Assembly (NCBI GenBank): GCA_021794095.1 | Contig: JAJYRN010000002.1 | Location: 233,076-297,075 of the forward strand | Length of the DNA: 64,000 nt | DNA from: Acidobacteriota bacterium | Lineage (GTDB): Bacteria; Acidobacteriota; Holophagae; Holophagales; Holophagaceae | Reading direction: 5' to 3' | In this document: piece after piece, positions 18,772 to 27,557 of the stretch | How positions within the stretch are numbered: position 1 is the stretch's first letter | Layout of the letters: every line of letters starts with the position of its first letter | Position numbers and translations under genes: made by a program | Notes under the pieces: model-generated | What the model was told of the DNA's origin: nothing | The model's database searches: none | What the model saw: only the letters and a program-made list of their open reading frames with translations

Positions 18772-19287
18772 GTGGAAAACCCCTACGCATCCATGACCCG
18801 CGAGGACTTGCTGCGAGCCCTCGACATGTTCGCGAAGAACTGGCTGGCCCACGATGGCTGCTGGTTCCTGGCGGCCGAAGAGCGCCTGGGCATGGAAACC
18901 GCCATCAGCCTGGATGCGGCCTCCTGGCAGCGGTTCGCCGCGGCGGAAGCACGCCGCGTCATCGAGACCTTCGGAGAGCCGGGCGCCCAGGGGCTGGAGG
19001 CCCTGGAGCGGGCATTGGCCTATCGCATGTACAGCTTCATCAATGAGCAGCACGCCGAATGGTCCGAGGACCGGAAGGAGCTCACCTTCGTCATGGACCG
19101 TTGCCGCGTGCAGGAAACCCGGCGCCGGAAGGGGCTGCCGGACTTCCCCTGCCGGCCCGTGGGCGAGGTCGAGTTCAGCGCCTTCTCCTCCACGGTGGAT
19201 CCCCGCATCCGCGTCCAGTGCCGCCACTGTCCGCCGGATGCCAAGGATGGCCAATACTGCGCCTGGACCTTCCGCCTGGACGACTGA
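18772..19287 (+). CDS. DUF6125 family protein
   Basis: A 171-residue soluble protein starting at GTG, with GGAG six bases upstream. It opens TREDLLRALDMFAKNWLAHDGCWFLAAE and has a cysteine-containing C-terminal half (MDRCRVQETRRRKGLPDFPC, then VQCRHCPPD) that could bind a metal or cofactor. The pattern agrees with the DUF6125 group, often found near CoA-dependent metabolism. It ends 18 bp before the acetyl-CoA-synthetase-like gene, so co-translation is likely. Its biochemical function is unknown. Confidence 0.65.
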   Translation: MENPYASMTREDLLRALDMFAKNWLAHDGCWFLAAEERLGMETAISLDAASWQRFAAAEARRVIETFGEPGAQGLEALERALAYRMYSFINEQHAEWSEDRKELTFVMDRCRVQETRRRKGLPDFPCRPVGEVEFSAFSSTVDPRIRVQCRHCPPDAKDGQYCAWTFRLDD

Positions 19288-19305
19288 CCGCACCCTGGGG
19301 GCGCC

Positions 19306-21249
19306 ATGAGCGAGCAAGAACAACCCATCTACGCCGGCAAGCCGCTGGTGCCGCCTACGGCGGCCCTCATGGCCCAGGCACCCATGACGCCTGAGGAGAC
19401 GGCGGCCTATCTGGCGCGCGCCCAGCAGGATCCAGAGGGCTACTGGGCCGCCATCGCGGGCGAGCTGGAGTGGTCCAGGCCCTGGGATCGCGTGCTGGAG
19501 GGGGGCTTCCCGGAGTTCCGCTACTTCCCCGGCGGGCGCGGCAATGTGTCCGTGAATTGCGTGGACCGCCACGCCCGCCGGCATCCCGACAAGGTGGCGG
19601 TGTACTGGGAGCGCGAGGATGGCGCCCGCGAAACCTGGACCTACGCCCAGCTGCTGGGGGCTGTCGCCCGGTTTGCGAACGTGCTCAAGGGGCTTGGTGT
19701 GCGGAAGGGCGACCGGGTGGGGATCTACATGGCCAACCTGCCCGAAGCCTTCGTGGCCTGCCACGCCTGCTACCGGATCGGTGCCATCTATGGGGTGATC
19801 TTCGCGGGCTTCTCGGCCCAGGCGGTGCATGAGCGGCTGGCGGATGCGCAGCCGAAGGTGGTCGTGGCCGCGGATGCCAGCGTCCGCCGCGGCAAGCGCG
19901 TGCCCCTCAAGGAAACGCTGGATGCGGCCTTGGCGGGCGTGGATTCCGTCGAAGCCGTGGTGCTGGTGCGGCGCATGGGCGGCGAGGTGCCGCTGACCCC
20001 CGGCCGCGATCGGGAGTACGCCGAGCTGATGGCGGCGGCTTCGCCGGATTGCCCGCCGGAGCCCATGGAGGCCAACGATCCGGGCTTCCTCATCCACACC
20101 TCGGGCACCTCGGCGAAGCCCAAGGGCCTCATCCACGCGGGCCTGGGCTTCCTGGTGGGTACCTACGCCAACACCAAGTGGTCCCTGCTGCCCCAGGATA
20201 ACGATGTGATGTGGTGCACGGCGGATGTGGGCTGGCTCACCTTTCCCATCTGGGCCCTGGTGGGCGGGCTGGCGAACGGCGCCACCCTGGTGGCCTACGA
20301 AGGCGCGCTGGATTGGCCAGATCCAGGCCATTTCTATGAGGTGATGGAACGCCTGCGGGTGTCGAAGCTCTTCACGGCGCCCACGGCGTTGCGGATGCTG
20401 CGCCGCGCCGGGGATGCCTGGATGCAGGGCCGGGATCTCAGCCCGTTGACGCTGATCAGCTGCGTCGGCGAGCCCCTGGATCCCGACACCTGGTACTGGA
20501 GCCGGGATGTGCTGGGCGGGGGCCGCATCTTCTTCAACAACACCTACGGGCAGACGGAAACCGGCACGGGCTGGACTTCTTCCATGGTGGGGATGACCTC
20601 CACCAAGCCGGGTTCCTGTGGCCACGCGCTGCCGGGCTACCAGGCCGAGGTGGTGGATGAATCTGGAACTCCGGTGGCCCCCGGGCAGCTCGGCGTGATG
20701 ACGCTGGCCGCCCCCTTTCCGAGCCTGGTGCGCGGCGTGTGGGGTGATCCGGCCCGCTACGAGGCCACCTACTTCGCCCGCTTCCCGGGGCGCTACAACA
20801 GCTTCGATGCGGCGATCCTCGATCCCGATGGGCAGGTGTGGGTGACGGGGCGGGTGGATGATGTCATCAATGTCGCCGCCCACCGCATCGGCACCATGGA
20901 GGTGGAAGCCGCCCTCATCACCCATCCGGCCGTCAGCGAGGCAGCGGTCATCGGCGTGCCCGACCCCATGAAAGGCGAGCTTCCACTGGCCTTCGTGATC
21001 CTGCGCGGGGGCGTGACCGCCAGCCCGGGCCTGGAAGCGGAACTGGTGCAGCGGGTGGCGGAGGAACTGGGCGCCTTCGCCAAACCGCAGCGGGTCATCC
21101 TCACGCCCACGCTGCCCCGCACCCGCAGCGGCAAAATCATGCGCCGACTGCTCCGCGATCTGGCCCGGACGGGAGAGGTGCGAGGCGATCTCAGCGCCTT
21201 GGAAAATCCGGATGCCATCGAAATGGTGCGCGGACTCCTCCGGCCGTGA
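19306..21249 (+). CDS. Acetyl-CoA synthetase-like acyl-CoA ligase
   Basis: A 647-residue AMP-forming ligase with the acetyl/propionyl-CoA synthetase layout: an N-terminal ACAS domain (residues 1-80, including EGYWAAIAGELEWSRPWD), the P-loop LIHTSGTSAKPKGLIH, the WWxxD-like TADVGWLTFPIW segment, NTYGQTETGTGW, and the C-terminal lysine in LPRTRSGKIMRRLLRDLA. That lysine is the usual site of regulatory acetylation. Just downstream are an acetyltransferase fusion and a deacetylase, so this enzyme is the likely target. The substrate is probably acetate or a near homologue; acetoacetate or propionate cannot be excluded. Confidence 0.88.
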   Translation: MSEQEQPIYAGKPLVPPTAALMAQAPMTPEETAAYLARAQQDPEGYWAAIAGELEWSRPWDRVLEGGFPEFRYFPGGRGNVSVNCVDRHARRHPDKVAVYWEREDGARETWTYAQLLGAVARFANVLKGLGVRKGDRVGIYMANLPEAFVACHACYRIGAIYGVIFAGFSAQAVHERLADAQPKVVVAADASVRRGKRVPLKETLDAALAGVDSVEAVVLVRRMGGEVPLTPGRDREYAELMAAASPDCPPEPMEANDPGFLIHTSGTSAKPKGLIHAGLGFLVGTYANTKWSLLPQDNDVMWCTADVGWLTFPIWALVGGLANGATLVAYEGALDWPDPGHFYEVMERLRVSKLFTAPTALRMLRRAGDAWMQGRDLSPLTLISCVGEPLDPDTWYWSRDVLGGGRIFFNNTYGQTETGTGWTSSMVGMTSTKPGSCGHALPGYQAEVVDESGTPVAPGQLGVMTLAAPFPSLVRGVWGDPARYEATYFARFPGRYNSFDAAILDPDGQVWVTGRVDDVINVAAHRIGTMEVEAALITHPAVSEAAVIGVPDPMKGELPLAFVILRGGVTASPGLEAELVQRVAEELGAFAKPQRVILTPTLPRTRSGKIMRRLLRDLARTGEVRGDLSALENPDAIEMVRGLLRP

Positions 21250-21304
21250 ACCCAGGGGTGGTCCATGCTAGGGTGGTCCGGTCTATCCGTCCTACGAGGC
21301 CGTT

Positions 21305-23734
21305 GTGTTCACGATCATCCCTGATGGTGCCAAGTACCGGGAGTTCGTACTCCTGAAGGATGGACGCAGCATCCTGCTGCGCCTGGCGCGGCCGGAAGAT
21401 GCGGATCACGTCGAGCAGTTCATCAACAGCCGGACCCGCCAGACGCTGGCCTTGCGCTTCATGGCGGGCGTGGCCAACGTGTCGCGGAAGTTCGTGGAGG
21501 ATCTCTGCGAATGCGATCCCCGCCGCTGGGCCTGTCTCCTGGCCGTGGAGGGCGAGGAACAGCGGATTCTCGGCCTGGGCAACTACGTGGGCGATGGAGG
21601 CAACCTGGCGGAGGTGGCCTTCCTGGTGTCCGAGGAGGAACAGGGCCGGGGTATCGCCACCCTCATCCTCGAGAAACTGGGCGGGCTGGCCGCTGGTGCC
21701 GGTTTTGTCGGCTTCGAGGCGGAGGTGCTCTACGAGAACCAGAAGATGATCCGCGTGTTCCGCGATTCCGGCTACGAGACGCGGCAGGCCGTCGAAGGCG
21801 GCATCATCCATGTGCGGTTCCCCCTCAACGCGCCGGAGGCCATGCGGGAGCGCGCCGCCACGCGAGAACGGGTGGCGGCGGCCAATTCCATGGTGCCGCT
21901 GCTGCGCCCCAAGGCTGTGGCCGTGGTGGGCGCTTCGCGAGATCCTTCCTCCCTCGGCAATGCGCTGTTCCGGAACATCCTCCAGGGCCGTTTCAAAGGC
22001 GCGGTCTATCCGGTGAACCCCCGCGCCACCTCCATCGAGGGGGTCCGGGCCTACGCCTCGCTGACGGATCTCCCCGAGGCGCCGGATCTGGTGATCCTGG
22101 CGGTGCCGGCCTCCAAGGTGCTGCCCTTGGCCCGGAAGGCGCTGGACATGGGCTGTCGCAGCCTCCTGGTGTTGGCGGCTGGCTTCGCTGAAACCGGCTC
22201 GGAAGGCGCCCGGCGGCAGGAACGCCTCGTGAAGCTGGTCCGCAGCCGGGGCGCGCGGCTGGTGGGGCCGAATTGCCTGGGCCTGCTCAACACCGATGGG
22301 GCCGTGCAGCTCAATGCCAGCTTGGCCTCTACCTTGCCGCCGCGGGGCCGGGTGGGGTTCTTCAGCCACTCCGCGGCCCTGGGCGTAGTGATCCTCCAGT
22401 ACGCCGCCGAGCGCGGCCTGGGCTTCTCTACCTTCGTGTCCGCCGGCAACCGCGCGGATGTCTCGGGCAACGACCTGCTTCAGTACTGGGACGAGGATCC
22501 CAACACCGATCTCGCGCTGCTCTACCTGGAGACCTTCGGCAACGCCCGCCGCTTCGCCCGGTTGGCCCGGCGCATTTCCCACCGCAAGCCCATCCTCTGC
22601 GTGAAGAGCGCCCGCAGCGGCGCGGGAAGGCGAATGGCCCAGGCCCATATCGGCGCGAGCCCCCAGAACGATGCGGAAGTGGAAGCCCTCTTCCAGCAGG
22701 CCGGGGTGATCCGGGCCGATACCCTGGAGGAACTCTTCGACATCGCCCTGCTGTTGTCGAACCAGCCGCTGCCCCGGGGCAACCGCGTGGCCGTGGTGAG
22801 CAACTCCGGCGGGGTGGCCACCATCTGCGCCGATGCCTGTGAATCCCGCGGCATGGAGATCTCCGGTCCCGGGCTGGTGGATCTCCAGGCCACGGCCACG
22901 GCGGAGCAGTACGAACAGGCCTGTCTCCAGGCCCTCCAGCATCCCGAGGTGGACGCCCTCATCGCCACCTTCGCCTGCGTCGGCTCCTGTGATCCGAATG
23001 CCGTCGCCCGGGCCATCCGGCGGGCCGCGGCCAAGGCGGAACGGGCCACGGGCCTCGCGAAGCCGACCCTGCTTTCCCTCATGGGGGTGAGCGGCGCGAT
23101 TCCGGTGGGGCTCACCCCGAAGGGAGAGCGCGGTGTGGCCCGGATCTTCCCCTCGTACCGCTTCCCGGAATCCGCGGCCCTGGCCCTGTCCAAGGCGGTG
23201 GAGTATGCCCGCTTCCGCCTGCTTCCGCCGGGCCGGATCCTGGGCTACGAGGGCATGAATCCCGCGGCCGCCCGGAAGCTGGTGGAGTCGAGTCTGCATG
23301 GGCTCCCCCGCGAGGCGCCGCCGCTGGGGGTCAAAGGCCCCCAGGCCAAGGCCCTGCTGGCTCCGTTCGACATTCCGGTGATGGAGGTGGCGCCGGAGGC
23401 TTCCCGGAGGCGCGTGCTGCTCAGCTTGACGGTGGATCCCGATTTTGGCCCCATCTGGCGCTTCCATCGCCGGGGAGGCGCCTCCATCCTGCGCATCACG
23501 CCGCTCACGGACCTGGACATCGCCGATGTCCTGGCGCGCCTGGATCTCCCGAAGGCCTGCGGCCTGGCCGAAACCCTGGGGCGGCTCACCCAGATGGTGG
23601 AGGAGTTGCCCTGGCTGTATGCCTTCGATGCCCAGGTGGACATCCCGTCCGAAGGTCCGCTGGCTCCGGGCCCTCTGCCACTGCTGCCGGGGCTTCGGCT
23701 TGCCTTCGCCGCCCCCACCTTCCGTCTGCCCTGA
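21305..23734 (+). CDS. GNAT / NDP-forming acyl-CoA synthetase fusion (Pat-like)
   Basis: An 809-residue protein starting at GTG. Residues 1-165 are a GNAT acetyltransferase with the acetyl-CoA motif QGRGIATLIL. From about 200 there is a CoA-binding domain (KAVAVVGASRDPSSLGNALF), then a succinyl-CoA-ligase-like part with SHSAALG, and MAQAHIGAS in place of the usual phosphohistidine loop. The last part begins like an ATP-grasp domain (KALLAPFDIPVMEVAPEA) but jumps directly to VDPDFGPIWRF. The nucleotide-binding subdomain of about 70 residues is therefore missing. GNAT-first order is that of type II Pat protein acetyltransferases. Likely role: acetylation of the adjacent synthetase under CoA-level sensing. 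Confidence 0.85.
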   Translation: MFTIIPDGAKYREFVLLKDGRSILLRLARPEDADHVEQFINSRTRQTLALRFMAGVANVSRKFVEDLCECDPRRWACLLAVEGEEQRILGLGNYVGDGGNLAEVAFLVSEEEQGRGIATLILEKLGGLAAGAGFVGFEAEVLYENQKMIRVFRDSGYETRQAVEGGIIHVRFPLNAPEAMRERAATRERVAAANSMVPLLRPKAVAVVGASRDPSSLGNALFRNILQGRFKGAVYPVNPRATSIEGVRAYASLTDLPEAPDLVILAVPASKVLPLARKALDMGCRSLLVLAAGFAETGSEGARRQERLVKLVRSRGARLVGPNCLGLLNTDGAVQLNASLASTLPPRGRVGFFSHSAALGVVILQYAAERGLGFSTFVSAGNRADVSGNDLLQYWDEDPNTDLALLYLETFGNARRFARLARRISHRKPILCVKSARSGAGRRMAQAHIGASPQNDAEVEALFQQAGVIRADTLEELFDIALLLSNQPLPRGNRVAVVSNSGGVATICADACESRGMEISGPGLVDLQATATAEQYEQACLQALQHPEVDALIATFACVGSCDPNAVARAIRRAAAKAERATGLAKPTLLSLMGVSGAIPVGLTPKGERGVARIFPSYRFPESAALALSKAVEYARFRLLPPGRILGYEGMNPAAARKLVESSLHGLPREAPPLGVKGPQAKALLAPFDIPVMEVAPEASRRRVLLSLTVDPDFGPIWRFHRRGGASILRITPLTDLDIADVLARLDLPKACGLAETLGRLTQMVEELPWLYAFDAQVDIPSEGPLAPGPLPLLPGLRLAFAAPTFRLP

Positions 23735-23749
23735 AGGCTCGAGGTTGCC

Positions 23750-24379
23750 ATGCTCGTCCGCGAAATGATGCGAAGCCCCGTGACCACCCTTTCGCCTGAG
23801 GCCACCCTGAAGGAGGCCTGCGCGCTGTTCCAGTCCCGCGACTTCCGCCACCTGCCGGTGATGGAGGGGGACCGTCTGGTGGGGGTTCTCACGGACCGCG
23901 ACCTGCGCTGGGTGACCAGCAGCCTCTGCCCTGGCCGTCTCGACCTGGAGGATCCGGTGCGCGGCGCCATGAGCCATCCACCCATCACCATCGCCCCCTT
24001 GGATCCCGTGGAGGATGCTGCCCGGATCATGCGGGAGCACAAGATCGGGTGCCTGCCGGTCATGGATGGCGCCAGCCTGGTGGGGATTCTCACCGGCATG
24101 GACATCCTGGACACCCTCATCAAGCTCACGGGCATCTCGCTGCCTTCCTCCCGGCTGGAGGTGGCGCTGGCGGACCGTCCCGGCGAGCTGGCGCGACTCA
24201 CTGCGTTCCTGGCGGCCCGGAATGTGAACATCCATTCCATCCTCACCTATCCCGATCCCGACCAGGCGGTGCGCACCGTCCTCCGCATCGGCTCCAGCCA
24301 GGCGCGCACCCTGGCGGATGAGCTGACCCGGGATGGCTTCCGGGTTCTCTGGCCCCAGCCCAAGCCATGGCCGCACTGA
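23750..24379 (+). CDS. acuB: CBS-ACT domain protein, AcuB-like
   Basis: A 209-residue protein: two CBS motifs (VREMMRSPVTTLSPEATLKE, then VRGAMSHPPITIAPLDPVED) followed by an ACT domain (LEVALADRPGELARLTAFL) from about residue 140. This is the AcuB architecture from the Bacillus acuABC operon, next to an acetyl-CoA synthetase gene. CBS pairs bind adenine nucleotides and ACT domains bind small effectors, so it probably senses energy state. The gene overlaps the AcuC-like gene by 13 bp. The symbol is given by domain layout and context. Confidence 0.82.
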   Translation: MLVREMMRSPVTTLSPEATLKEACALFQSRDFRHLPVMEGDRLVGVLTDRDLRWVTSSLCPGRLDLEDPVRGAMSHPPITIAPLDPVEDAARIMREHKIGCLPVMDGASLVGILTGMDILDTLIKLTGISLPSSRLEVALADRPGELARLTAFLAARNVNIHSILTYPDPDQAVRTVLRIGSSQARTLADELTRDGFRVLWPQPKPWPH

Positions 24380-25500
24380 TCCATCGCGCGGAGTACGCGC
24401 AATACGACTTTGGTCCGGAGCATCCCTTCACGCCTGCCCGGCTCGAGATGCTGCTGGATCTGCTGCGCGAGCTGGGGGTGCCCCTGGATCTCCAGGCGGC
24501 GCCCGCCGCCACGCGCGAGGACATCCTCACGGTGCATGATCCGTCCTATGTCGAGGTGGTGGAGGCCCTGTCCCGGGGTGAGCAGAAGCCCGGGGCGGAT
24601 GCCTTCGGACTCGACACCCCCGACAATCCAGTGTTTCCGGGCATGGACCTGGCGGCGCGATGGCTGGTGGGGGGCGCCCTGCATGGCGCCCGGCTGCTCA
24701 TGGGGGGCGCCGAGACGCGGGTTCTGCAACTGGGGGGCGGGCTTCATCACGCCCAGCGGAGCCGGGCCGCGGGTTTCTGCCTCTACAACGATCTGGCTGT
24801 GGCCATCCGCGCCTTGGTGGACCATGGCTGGCACGTCGCCTACCTGGACCTGGACCTGCATCACGGCGACGGGGTCCAGAGCCTCTTCTACGAAAACGAC
24901 CGGGTACTCACGATCAGCCTCCACGAATCCGGCCACTACCTTTTTCCGGGCACGGGGCACATCCATGAATTGGGCAGCGGCTATGCCCGCGGCCTGTCGG
25001 TCAACGTGCCCCTGGAGCCGTTCACGGGGCCGGCGGACTATCTGGAGGCCTTCGATGCCGTCGTGCCGCAGGCGCTGGCGAATTTCGCGCCCCAGGTGCT
25101 GGTGGTCCAGGGCGGAGCCGATGCCCACTTCGACGATCCCATGGGGGATCTGGTCCTCACCACCCAGGCCTTTGAAACCCTCTACCGGCGGGTCATCGAG
25201 CTGGCGGACCAGTATGCGAAGGGCCGCCTGCTGGTTACCCTCGGCGGCGGGTACGAGGCCCGGGTGGTCGCCCGGGTCTGGGCCATCCTGGTCCTGACCC
25301 TGCTCGGGCAACCGGTGCCGGAGGCCCTTCCGGAGGCGTGGCTGGCGCGCTGGAAGGATCTGCTCGGTCCCCATCCGCCCCGCCTCCTTCACGATCCAGT
25401 CCCGCCCCATCCTCCGATCCCGGGCGAGGATTTGCGCCACCGTCACAACCAGGACAACCTCGCCCGGCTGCTCGACAGCCTCAGCCGCTTCTGGCTGTGA
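24367..25500 (+). CDS. acuC: AcuC-like histone-deacetylase-family protein
   Basis: A 377-residue class I/II deacetylase-like enzyme. The zinc site is visible in YLDLDLHHGDGVQSLFYENDR, the active-site histidine pair in LGGGLHHAQRSRAAGFCLYND, and the glycine-rich end in VTLGGGYEARVVARVW. AcuC removes acetyl groups from the acetyl-CoA synthetase lysine and so reactivates it. The start lies 13 bp inside the AcuB-like gene. A strong hairpin follows five bases after the stop. Context with the acs and Pat-like genes supports the assignment. Confidence 0.9.
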   Translation: MAALIHRAEYAQYDFGPEHPFTPARLEMLLDLLRELGVPLDLQAAPAATREDILTVHDPSYVEVVEALSRGEQKPGADAFGLDTPDNPVFPGMDLAARWLVGGALHGARLLMGGAETRVLQLGGGLHHAQRSRAAGFCLYNDLAVAIRALVDHGWHVAYLDLDLHHGDGVQSLFYENDRVLTISLHESGHYLFPGTGHIHELGSGYARGLSVNVPLEPFTGPADYLEAFDAVVPQALANFAPQVLVVQGGADAHFDDPMGDLVLTTQAFETLYRRVIELADQYAKGRLLVTLGGGYEARVVARVWAILVLTLLGQPVPEALPEAWLARWKDLLGPHPPRLLHDPVPPHPPIPGEDLRHRHNQDNLARLLDSLSRFWL

Positions 25501-25504
25501 ACGA

Positions 25505-25530
25505 GGAAGCCGGCCCGAAGGCCGGCTTCC
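25505..25530. terminator. Hairpin between acuC and the porin gene
   Basis: GGAAGCCGGCC-CGAA-GGCCGGCTTCC is an 11-bp perfect stem with a four-base loop, lying between the ends of two convergent genes. No long T-run follows on either strand, so it may act with limited strength or in both directions. The position at a convergent junction supports terminator function. Confidence 0.7.
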
Positions 25531-25545
25531 GTGGTTGGGATGCGA

Positions 25546-26889
25546 CTAGAACTGGTAGCGCAGGCCGAGGCCGGTGGTGGTGTTGCTGTCGTGCAGGTAG
25601 CCGATCTGAGTGCTGCCCATGCCGCCATCGGTGCTTACGCCCATGTAGCCGAGGTAGGCGTCGAAGGTCTTGGAGAAATGGTAGTCCAGCAGGAGGGACG
25701 TGTACTTCGCGTTGCCGGAATTCTTGGGGGAACCGGTCGGCGTCGTCCCGAGTGACCAGTCATTCTGCTTCACGTGGTAGTAGCCGACCCCGACGTTGAA
25801 CTTCTCGGTGACGTCGTAGGCCGCGCCGAGCCAGTACACATCCAGCTTCTTCTCGACCGACTGGCCAGCCACGGTGAAGGGCGTGACGTTCACGCTGCTC
25901 ACCACGAGGCCGAAGAGGCTGGTGGCGCTGGCATCGTCGAGGGGATTGCTCGGATTGCTGTACTTCATCTGCTCGTAGCCGCCCTTGAAGGCCAGGGCGT
26001 CAACCTTGTAGCGGGCCGCCAGCATGACGGACTTGGTGTCGAAGGCCGTGGCCACGACCGTTCCGAGGGGCTGGGTGGTGCCATTGGGATTGCCGAGGGC
26101 CATGGCGTCCTTGTAGGTCTGGTAGGCGAGGGTGACCCCAAACGCGCCGGGTTCGTACGCCAGGGAGACCTGGTCGGTGGAGCGGGCAGAGGAGGAGCCA
26201 GCCACGCCGCCGAACTTGTGCAGGAGGCCCAGGCTGAAGGCGTTCCACTGCCCCTTGTATTTCATGCTGTCATCCACGCGGCTGTTCTCGGTGGCGCCGC
26301 CGCCGCCGTAGGATCCCGAATAGCCGAGCGGTGTGAAGAGCTGGGAGCCCTGCAGCGCGTCGTAGCCGCCGATGGTGTCCAGGAACAGGGCGGTGTGGCG
26401 GCCGAAGGTCAGGGTGCCGAAATCCTTGTTGGAGATGCCCGCGAAGGCGCCACGGGCGAAGAGCTGGCCGCTGACGGCTGAGGAAGCGCTCTGCATGTTG
26501 CCAGAGGCGGTGTTCTGGGCCACACCCAGGGCCGCGTTGACGGTGTCGCCGCTGCGGAGGTTGATGGCCCCTTCCAGCGTGAAGATCCCCTTCCAGCCGT
26601 TGCCCAGGTTGGTGGAGCCCTTCAAGCCGAATCGGCTGGGGGAGATGCCGCCGTCAATCATGCCCGTGGCGGACTTGTCCCCGAACTTGCTGACGGTGGG
26701 GTTCGCGCCGAGGGAGTGGTAGGGATCGAAGCTCTGGGCGTGGGCCACGTTGGCGACGCCCACATCCAGGATGCCGTAGAGCGTGATGCTCGAATCGCCC
26801 TTGGAGATGGTCAGGCCGCCCGGCGCGGCCTGCGCGGCCAGGGGCACGCCCGCGGCCAGCGCGAGCAGAAGGAGAGAGGTCTTGGTCAT
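25546..26889 (-). CDS. Gram-negative general porin
   Basis: A 447-residue protein with the signal MTKTSLLLLALAAGVPLAAQA. The mature start (GGLTISKGDSSITLYGILDVGV) and the C-terminal strand with a final phenylalanine (TTGLGLRYQF) are standard for 16-strand porins assembled by the BAM machinery. The insertion LGSNGSRFGLKGSTNLG-like pattern appears as SPSRFGLKGSTNLGNGW. It is a diffusion channel in the outer membrane with no identified specificity. It is unrelated in sequence to the first porin (16594). Confidence 0.88.
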   Translation of the reverse strand: MTKTSLLLLALAAGVPLAAQAAPGGLTISKGDSSITLYGILDVGVANVAHAQSFDPYHSLGANPTVSKFGDKSATGMIDGGISPSRFGLKGSTNLGNGWKGIFTLEGAINLRSGDTVNAALGVAQNTASGNMQSASSAVSGQLFARGAFAGISNKDFGTLTFGRHTALFLDTIGGYDALQGSQLFTPLGYSGSYGGGGATENSRVDDSMKYKGQWNAFSLGLLHKFGGVAGSSSARSTDQVSLAYEPGAFGVTLAYQTYKDAMALGNPNGTTQPLGTVVATAFDTKSVMLAARYKVDALAFKGGYEQMKYSNPSNPLDDASATSLFGLVVSSVNVTPFTVAGQSVEKKLDVYWLGAAYDVTEKFNVGVGYYHVKQNDWSLGTTPTGSPKNSGNAKYTSLLLDYHFSKTFDAYLGYMGVSTDGGMGSTQIGYLHDSNTTTGLGLRYQF

Positions 26890-27008
26890 GGGTTCTCCGA
26901 GGAGGGGGAAAGGGTGTTCGGATCTCCCCTAGGGTTCCAGGCCGATGTACCCGGCCCATGGAGCCTTTGTATCTTTCTTGTGACGCGGCCATCCGCCAGC
27001 GGCTGCCG

Positions 27009-27413
27009 CTATTGGACGCCGTGCGCCTTCAGGAACGGGGCGTAGGCCATATCCGATTGGTGAATGTGGTGCTTCAGCCACTCCACCAGGAAGGCCGTCG
27101 AGCCCGGAGGCAGCCCCTGGCCCGCCTCCACCGCGGCCTGGAAGCGCTGGAGTTCGCGTACCAGCCGCGTGTGTTCGCCAGCATGGGCTGCGAAGCCCGG
27201 AAAGCCGTGGGCCTGCATGCACGCTTCCTCGGCGCGGAAGTGGGCCACGGTCTGATCCATCAAGTCACCCAGGGCGCGGGCGGTCTGGGTGGCTCGTTCC
27301 GGTCCGGCGGCCGCTTCGCTGAGGCGGTTCACCACTTCGAACAAGTCTCGATGCTGGGCATCCACGAAGCCGATCCCGGTCTCGAAGTCGGTGTTCCAGT
27401 GGACGATGGACAT
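27009..27413 (-). CDS. Bacteriohemerythrin
   Basis: A 134-residue four-helix O2-binding protein with a di-iron site. Iron-ligand positions can be read: H in VHWNTDFETG, H/E in AHFRAEEACMQAHGFP, H in HAGEHTRL and the HHIHQSDMAY pair. It starts directly with MSIVHWNTD, as family members do. It probably carries oxygen or protects enzymes in the cytosol. The track's longer ORF is an upstream extension into non-coding DNA. Confidence 0.92.
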   Translation of the reverse strand: MSIVHWNTDFETGIGFVDAQHRDLFEVVNRLSEAAAGPERATQTARALGDLMDQTVAHFRAEEACMQAHGFPGFAAHAGEHTRLVRELQRFQAAVEAGQGLPPGSTAFLVEWLKHHIHQSDMAYAPFLKAHGVQ

Positions 27414-27557
27414 GCGGGCTCCTGGCGCTTCGGGAGCCGGGAAAACGGCCCCGGCTTTTCCAGGGGCCAGCATACCTGCCTGCGTCTCGATATCGGTGGG
27501 GTTGACCCGCTGCCATCTATCCCCGGATGATCGGGAGACTGCCCTGCAGGAGGCACC

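Noticed and set aside
18613-20925. 770-codon minus-strand frame opposite the acetyl-CoA-synthetase-like gene
   Set aside because: Antisense shadow; no start-site support or domain pattern.
21191-24376. 1061-codon minus-strand frame opposite the GNAT fusion and the AcuB-like gene
   Set aside because: Same compositional shadow effect; repeated His/Gly/Gln/Arg-rich sequence without recognisable motifs.
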